Assembly: GCF_014284175.1 (NCBI RefSeq)
Contig: NZ_JACOGA010000005.1
Span: 62,001 to 126,000 of the forward strand
Source of the DNA: Affinundibacterium flavidum
GTDB lineage: Bacteria > Pseudomonadota > Gammaproteobacteria > Burkholderiales > Burkholderiaceae_D
Direction: 5' to 3'
Length of the DNA: 64,000 bases
The notes under the pieces are model-generated. The model was not told the DNA's origin and did not search any database. It was given only the letters and a program-made list of their open reading frames with translations. The position numbers and the translations under genes were made by a program. Shown piece after piece: positions 58,732 to 64,000 of this stretch; positions within the stretch are counted from its first letter, which is position 1; every line of letters begins with the position of its first letter.

Positions 58732-61077
58732 TTAGGCTTGCAACTGCGCCTTGACTTGAATTTGATTCGCCATCCACACATCAGGTGCAGTTGGACGTGA
58801 ATACAAAAATCCTTGCATAGAATCGCAATCATTAGCGATCAAGTAATTTGCCTGCTCTTCGGTTTCCACGCCTTCAGCAACCACTTTTAGGCCAAATTGC
58901 TTTGCCATCGATAAGATAGAACCGACGATGGCGGTTCCGTTCGCGTCACCCGGAATATCTTGCACAAAACTTTTGTCGATTTTTAATTCATACAAAGGCA
59001 AACGTTTTAAATAATTCAAACTTGAATAACCGGTACCAAAATCATCGATCGAAAACCGGATTCCTAAAGCCGAGAGCTTACTCATACGTGCAATTGTTTC
59101 TTGCAAATTATCGATAAACAAACCTTCGGTAACCTCAAATATCAGATTTTTCCCGCTGATTTCTTGCGCAGCTAAAGTAGCAGTCACCTTATCCACAAAA
59201 TCTTTTTGCCTGAACTGCTTAGGACTGACATTGATTGACAATGGAAAGTGATGGCCTTCCAGCTGCAAACTTTTAAGAATATTGCAAGCTTCAGATAACA
59301 CCCAGTCACCCAATTTGACGATCAAACCTGACTCTTCTGCGAGCGAGATAAATATCGCTGGCGATACCATGCCTCGCTCCTTGCTATGCCAACGCATCAG
59401 TAATTCAGCGCCTACTGCAACGCCTGCGTAATTCACCTGTGCCTGCATGACCATCTGCAATTCATTTTGTTCCAATGCTTTAGCAAGATCGCGCTCCAGA
59501 GTAAGGCGATGTTCAACCTCAGTTTGCATATTGCCTTCAAAGAAGGCTATTTGATTGCGTCCTGCGGATTTCGCTCTATACATTGCCGTGTCAGATTCAC
59601 GCAAGAGGTCGTCTACATTTTGTCCTGCTTTCGGCATCAGACTCACGCCAATGCTGCAACTCGAACTGTAATTTTGGTCATTGATTAAAAAGTCTTGAGA
59701 CAAGGCATGACGAATTTTTTCGGCGATCGTCAAAGCCAATTTGCCAGCGATTTCTATATGCGAATCTAGGCTATCCACCAACACCACAAATTCGTCGCCA
59801 CCAATGCGTGCGACCGTATCGACTTCTCGCAGTAAATGACTCAGGCGATTGGCAACTTCAATCAATAAGATATCGCCAGTTGCATGACCACGGGCATCAT
59901 TAATCGTCTTGAAATGATCAAGGTCGATAAATAAAACCGCACTAAAATTACCAGTACGTTGTGCATTCGCAAGCTGCACACTCATGCGATCGCGTAATAA
60001 GCGACGATTAGGTAAGCCAGTCAACACATCAAAAAAAGCGAGTCTATAAATATCCAACTCCGCTTTTTTTCTATCTGTAATATCGCGTTCAATCGCAACG
60101 TAATGCGTACATACGCCTTGATGATTATTAATCGGTCGAATATCAACTTCCAACCAAAATTCTTCCTTGGACTTGGTGTAACTAATAATTTCTGAACGGA
60201 TTGCATGACGCGTACTCATGGCCGAACGTATTCTGTGAATTTCATGAATATCAGAATTCGGCCCGTATAGCATTTCAAGATTACTACCTATCGCTTCATC
60301 TCGACTATAACCTGTGCTACGTTCAAAAGCTTTATTGACGAATACAAGATGCGGGCCATTTTCATTCAAATTATTATCGGTGATCATCACCATGTCATTG
60401 AGATTTTCAACTGCTGCTGAAATTAATCGCAATTCTTCATTGGCATGCTTTAATGATTTTTGCTCCGCCTGTAGCGACAAACTAATCTGTAGATGCTTAC
60501 GCAAAGATTCTTCAAGCCTGCGCAATAGCACCGCGCAAGACACGGTAATGACAGAACTAATGAAAGTGAAATTTAAAGTGATAATGACCCAGCGTAGAAA
60601 AGGTCGGTCGTGATAACGATCAAATTGCAAATTTATATCAAAAGCATAACCGATCGATATTAGGGTGACCGCATTAAGTACCAATACAAAAATAGCCGGC
60701 CGCAAGCCCAATAATAGAGCTGCCAATACCGGAACCGCCATTAAATAGATCTGACTGACTGGACCGACCTTAAACAGAAAAAAGACCCCAACGCCATACA
60801 CGATCAGTAAAAAATTCCAGCTTCTCGCGGTGAAACTGAGAGTACGCCAACGCCACAGGGCGACCAACCACCCGATGGCCAACACGTCGGTTAAGACAAT
60901 GGAATAAAGCTGATCACGAACCGCCATCATGACACTAGGTATGGCTGTGATAGTCCCCAACACCAAGGCGACTGACAATATCGCACTTAACATTTGATCG
61001 CGCCAAAATTGCAGATCCCGTGTCGGCAAGCGTTGCGCGCGTAAAAATCGGCGTAGAAAAGGACGAACTATCTTCAA
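58732..61077 (-). CDS. membrane GGDEF-EAL cyclic-di-GMP protein with PAS
   Basis: 781 residues. About six N-terminal hydrophobic segments (about 30-205), a PAS domain (about 225-350), GGDEF (intact RIGGDEF at about 424-430) and EAL. The EAL core reads GAELLMRW (Glu558), a Leu variant of the EAL triplet. Other key residues are intact (INVSPKQF, EVTEGLF, IDDFGTGYSSL, LKIDKSF, VAEGVET, QGFLYSRP). Both domains could be active; the balance cannot be read. It sets c-di-GMP for motility or biofilm, fitting the pilus and MCP genes elsewhere in the window. Confidence 0.93.
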   Translation of the reverse strand: MKIVRPFLRRFLRAQRLPTRDLQFWRDQMLSAILSVALVLGTITAIPSVMMAVRDQLYSIVLTDVLAIGWLVALWRWRTLSFTARSWNFLLIVYGVGVFFLFKVGPVSQIYLMAVPVLAALLLGLRPAIFVLVLNAVTLISIGYAFDINLQFDRYHDRPFLRWVIITLNFTFISSVITVSCAVLLRRLEESLRKHLQISLSLQAEQKSLKHANEELRLISAAVENLNDMVMITDNNLNENGPHLVFVNKAFERSTGYSRDEAIGSNLEMLYGPNSDIHEIHRIRSAMSTRHAIRSEIISYTKSKEEFWLEVDIRPINNHQGVCTHYVAIERDITDRKKAELDIYRLAFFDVLTGLPNRRLLRDRMSVQLANAQRTGNFSAVLFIDLDHFKTINDARGHATGDILLIEVANRLSHLLREVDTVARIGGDEFVVLVDSLDSHIEIAGKLALTIAEKIRHALSQDFLINDQNYSSSCSIGVSLMPKAGQNVDDLLRESDTAMYRAKSAGRNQIAFFEGNMQTEVEHRLTLERDLAKALEQNELQMVMQAQVNYAGVAVGAELLMRWHSKERGMVSPAIFISLAEESGLIVKLGDWVLSEACNILKSLQLEGHHFPLSINVSPKQFRQKDFVDKVTATLAAQEISGKNLIFEVTEGLFIDNLQETIARMSKLSALGIRFSIDDFGTGYSSLNYLKRLPLYELKIDKSFVQDIPGDANGTAIVGSILSMAKQFGLKVVAEGVETEEQANYLIANDCDSMQGFLYSRPTAPDVWMANQIQVKAQLQA

Positions 61078-61297
61078 TGACTACTCCCTAGTGCTGCAGA
61101 CTTTGATGAGTCAATAATTCATCAAGAGATGGTGGATTGATTTCTCAAATCCACATCTCAAGCATTAATCTTATGTACACAATCATTCTGCAGGATTACA
61201 AGAAGTTAAGACCAGCAAGTGTTCTTTTATACGCCGAATCTAACTTGCTGAAAAGTATTTTTTAAAGTTCACAGCAAAAGCAACGACAATGCTGAAT

Positions 61298-62215
61298 TTA
61301 TGGCAACTCTAGCCCGCTAGCGGCGCGCCATAGGTCAAACCATTGTTCACGCGACAGACGACAATCTAGGGCTTGCACGGCCTCGGCCAAGACTTTCACT
61401 CTACTAGAGCCAGTCAATACCATGGGTTTTGAAGGCAAATTCAGAACCCAAGCAATGGCGACTGTTGCGGGGCTGAGATCAAGTTCGTCGGCAATCCGAT
61501 TTAAGACTGCATGGAGCTTTTGCCCTTGCGGATGTTGCTCTCCAAGCTCACTAAACAGACGTCCACCAGCCAAGGCTGACCATATCATAGGGATGACACG
61601 TTTGCGCTGACATAAGTCAAAACTACCATCGTAAATAGGGGCGTGCTGCAGCAAAGAACATTCAAGCTGATTTGTCATCAAAGGAAAACGTGAATCTAAC
61701 AAATCGAATTGTGCGGGAGTAAAGTTAGACACACCAAAATAAGCGACTTTGCCACTTTGCTGTAAATGCATAAAAGCCTCTGCAATCTCATCCGCATCCA
61801 TCAAAGGATCTGGTCTGTGGATCAGTAATAAATCAATTTTTTCAATCTGCATACTACGCAAAGAATTTTCTGCAGAAGCAATAATATGCGCAGCGCTAGT
61901 ATTGTAAATATGCGCTCGTTGTTGCGGTCTTTGTGCAGACGGAAACTGAATCCCGCACTTGGTCACAATCTGAAATTGTTGGCGTAATTCCGGAGCTAAT
62001 GCGAATGCCTCGCCGAGCAAAGTCTCGCTAGTATAGTCACCATAAATATCTGCTTGGTCTATCGTGGTAATTCCTAAGTCCAGCGCAGCTCGCAAAAATT
62101 GCACGCGCTCGGCGGGTGACATCTGCCATGAAGACAGCCGCCACAGGCCGAGAACGATGCGTGAAAACTCTGGGCCATGTGGCGCAATTGTGATGCGTGA
62201 ACTGATCATAGACAT
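61298..62215 (-). CDS. aldo/keto reductase
   Basis: 305 residues, TIM barrel NADPH enzyme of the E. coli YdhF type. The tetrad is Asp53, Tyr58 (IDQADIYGD), Lys86 (TKCG) and His about 133 (LLIHRPD). GSSRVKVLAEA near the C-terminus binds the cofactor. ATG 62213-62215 with AGGA upstream; a second ATG two codons later is possible. Substrate unknown. It has no obvious operon partners. Confidence 0.9.
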   Translation of the reverse strand: MSMISSRITIAPHGPEFSRIVLGLWRLSSWQMSPAERVQFLRAALDLGITTIDQADIYGDYTSETLLGEAFALAPELRQQFQIVTKCGIQFPSAQRPQQRAHIYNTSAAHIIASAENSLRSMQIEKIDLLLIHRPDPLMDADEIAEAFMHLQQSGKVAYFGVSNFTPAQFDLLDSRFPLMTNQLECSLLQHAPIYDGSFDLCQRKRVIPMIWSALAGGRLFSELGEQHPQGQKLHAVLNRIADELDLSPATVAIAWVLNLPSKPMVLTGSSRVKVLAEAVQALDCRLSREQWFDLWRAASGLELP

Positions 62216-62453
62216 AGCGAGGCTATCCTGTTTAAAAAATAAAGAATGGGATTAATGCCATTATCTTCGATTTTCAAATGTATAACCGCGAAGTACTAAA
62301 ACATCTTTTTCAAACTCAGTTCATAGCTATGCTACTGTCGCCTATCCATTTTGTAGGTATCTACAATGAGCTATACTGCAAAATTGAACTCGCGAATTAT
62401 TCTTAACGCCAAATTGATTAATAAGCTCGATCCCAATTTCAAAATTCACTCCG

Positions 62454-63101
62454 CTACAGCGCTTCATGAAAACTATCACGCAAATCCTGTGCTTTGGCAT
62501 AGCCCGAACTCAAGGTATGCAAACCATCTTCCTTCACCAGCAGCAACATAGGAAACCCACGTACGCCCCAGCGTTGAATTTGCTCGAAATGCTGACGTGT
62601 TTCCTCTTTGCTGTCTGCTGAACTCAAGCTTTCTTGGAAACTGGCGACATCAAAAGCCTCACTGTTGTCATATGCGTTTAAGGCTTGTACCGCGACTTCT
62701 GCCAAGACCTGTTCATTCGTCACATCTTTCGCTTCAGCATAAAACGCATGCTGTATTGCCTCAAAGACTGCGAAGTTAATCTTAGTCGGCATGTCTTCGG
62801 TTAAGATTTTTGCAGTGACCACCGCACGACATGCAGGCTCAGTGTCATAGATAAATGCAGGTTTATCGAGACCTGTCATATCAAACGGCAATCCACTTAC
62901 TTGTCGTACTTTTTCCCAATGCGACAAGATCATTGTGCGTTGATCCGCATCCATAGTCTGTTTATTGTAAGCGCGCAAACCACCCAATACGATATCAAGT
63001 TCAGCATCAGGAATGTCCGCCAAGAACTGTTTCAATTCATGACTAAATCCATAGCACCAAGAGCACATAGGATCTGCAATATATAAGAATTTATTCGACA
63101 T
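62454..63101 (-). CDS. DsbA/FrnE-family thiol oxidoreductase
   Basis: 215 residues from ATG 63099-63101. The CSWC motif (Cys13, Cys16) follows FLYIADPM, with a helical insertion typical of FrnE/2-hydroxychromene isomerase relatives, and a GVRGFPML cis-Pro loop. No signal peptide, so it is cytoplasmic. A longer in-frame start would overlap anmK and is not conserved. It sits 55 bases after anmK. Role is probably disulfide exchange or stress; substrate unknown. Confidence 0.88.
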   Translation of the reverse strand: MSNKFLYIADPMCSWCYGFSHELKQFLADIPDAELDIVLGGLRAYNKQTMDADQRTMILSHWEKVRQVSGLPFDMTGLDKPAFIYDTEPACRAVVTAKILTEDMPTKINFAVFEAIQHAFYAEAKDVTNEQVLAEVAVQALNAYDNSEAFDVASFQESLSSADSKEETRQHFEQIQRWGVRGFPMLLLVKEDGLHTLSSGYAKAQDLRDSFHEAL

Positions 63102-63156
63102 ACGATTGATTAACTTCAGTAGTTTTTGGGGTGGGATTATTCGAGATCTTCCAGGC

Positions 63157-64000
63157 TTACGCCGGATACAGAGCACCTAGAATTCGTGCGCCGCGCGCCG
63201 CGGTGACATCGCTAAGATTGCCCGCCTCTCGCTGCACAAATCGTTGCGCCAACCAAGCGAATGCGAGTGCTTCTACATGATGAACTTCGACACCCAGAGA
63301 CTCGGTGGTATCCCAATGCACTTGCGGCAAAGCTTGTGCTAAGGCTTGCATCAAACTGACATTATAAGCGCCGCCGCCACACACATAGACAGCGACACAT
63401 TCTGGCGCGAATTCACGTATCGCATCAGTGATACTTTGGGCAGTAAACGCACATAAAGTCGCTTGTACATCAACGACGCTCAGATGTTTAAAAGCCTGCA
63501 ATTTTTGTTGTAGCCATGGTAGATGAAAGAAATCACGTCCCGTACTTTTTGGTGGAGATTGGCGCAGAAAAACTTCGTCACACAGGCTTGCCAATAATTG
63601 CGGATCAGGCTGACCTTGCGCAGCCCAAGCACCATTCGCGTCATAGGCCAAGCCCTGATGTTGCAATATCCAGGCGTCCATTAAAACGTTGCCCGGACCG
63701 GTATCAAATCCTGTGGTGCGACCATCGGCATGTAAGATACTGATATTGCTGATTCCGCCAATATTCAACACCACGCGGCATTCGCCTGTCTTTGCGAATA
63801 CAGCACGATGAAAAGCCGGCACCAGAGGCGCACCTTGTCCGCCCGCAGCGATATCCCTGCTACGAAAATCGGCGATCACATCAATCCCGGTCAACTCCGC
63901 CAATAAAGCCGGATTATTAGTTTGCCGGGTGAAGCCCAAATCAGGCCTATGGCGTATCGTTTGCCCGTGTACGCCTATTGCTTGAACTTGCAAATTCGGA
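63157..64000 (-). CDS. anmK: anhydro-N-acetylmuramic acid kinase (5'-truncated by window edge)
   Basis: About 281 C-terminal residues are in the window; the start is beyond base 64000. AnmK phosphorylates 1,6-anhydroMurNAc in peptidoglycan recycling. Sugar-kinase motifs are seen: IGVHGQTIRHRP, FRSRDIAAGGQGAPLVPAFH, GFDTGPGNVLMDAW and VYVCGGGAYN. The frame is open to the window edge, so any internal TTG start at 63993 is a truncation artefact. Confidence 0.94.
   Translation of the reverse strand, partial: PNLQVQAIGVHGQTIRHRPDLGFTRQTNNPALLAELTGIDVIADFRSRDIAAGGQGAPLVPAFHRAVFAKTGECRVVLNIGGISNISILHADGRTTGFDTGPGNVLMDAWILQHQGLAYDANGAWAAQGQPDPQLLASLCDEVFLRQSPPKSTGRDFFHLPWLQQKLQAFKHLSVVDVQATLCAFTAQSITDAIREFAPECVAVYVCGGGAYNVSLMQALAQALPQVHWDTTESLGVEVHHVEALAFAWLAQRFVQREAGNLSDVTAARGARILGALYPA

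Noticed and set aside
62366..62551. 61-codon plus-strand frame after a TGTAG/CTACA hairpin
   Set aside because: It runs into the DsbA-like gene on the opposite strand and matches nothing known.

Overview
The window reads as core chromosome of a betaproteobacterium in the order Burkholderiales, most like the Oxalobacteraceae. The evidence is gene order: tRNA-Tyr/Gly/Thr-tuf-tRNA-Trp-secE-nusG-rplKAJL-rpoBC, coaE-zapD-yacG beside pilBCD, dusB-fis-purH and ruvC-ruvA-ruvB. RpoB, RplJ and ZapD also have betaproteobacterial sequence character. Base composition is moderate, with many A/T-rich codons. The genus cannot be fixed from the sequence alone.

Layout. 1-13518 (minus strand): the transcription/translation supercluster, from 3'-truncated rpoC back to tRNA-Tyr, with a consensus sigma-70 promoter at 13532-13560. 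13654-28887: envelope and sensory accessory genes. These are an MgtC-like membrane protein, a DUF885 metallo-hydrolase, a lone Cache-domain protein with a Cache histidine kinase, a long S9 peptidase, an orphan solute-binding-like protein, a secreted YCII protein, ArsC, a TonB-dependent receptor and a DUF938 methyltransferase. 28945-34799: a chemosensory patch with an MCP, a histidine kinase two bases behind a solute-binding-like gene, a second such gene divergently placed, and a PsiF-repeat protein. 35143-41051: proB, obgE, rpmA, rplU, a GH18-like protein and ispB. 41409-46981: pilB-pilC-pilD-coaE-zapD-yacG. 47000-51236: a TyrR-type regulator, dadA and alr (D-/L-amino acid metabolism). 51632-57780: ruvBAC, a degraded GIY-YIG gene beside an inverted pair of REP-like repeats, purH, fis and dusB. 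57781-64000: a TlpA-like thioredoxin, a GGDEF-EAL protein, an aldo/keto reductase, a DsbA/FrnE-like protein and 5'-truncated anmK.

How the genes work together. The first 13.5 kb makes ribosomal stalk and L1/L11 proteins, RNA polymerase, EF-Tu and SecE/NusG; a stem with the shape of an L10 autoregulatory leader lies upstream of rplJL. pilBCD supplies the pilus assembly ATPase, platform protein and prepilin peptidase. ruvAB carries a near-canonical LexA box just before ruvA. The sensory genes have no adjacent response regulators or ABC permeases, so partners must be encoded elsewhere.

I found no CRISPR array, prophage, intact insertion sequence or obvious defence island. The most unusual material is non-coding: two related G/C-rich repeats bracketing dadA, an approximately 93-base palindromic element between alr and ruvB, an inverted REP-like pair next to a GIY-YIG remnant, a hairpin/pyrimidine-rich element between ruvC and ruvA, and a 10-bp-phased repeat upstream of the MCP gene. 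Among proteins, the lone Cache protein/kinase and solute-binding protein/kinase pairs are the best candidates for under-described sensory modules.
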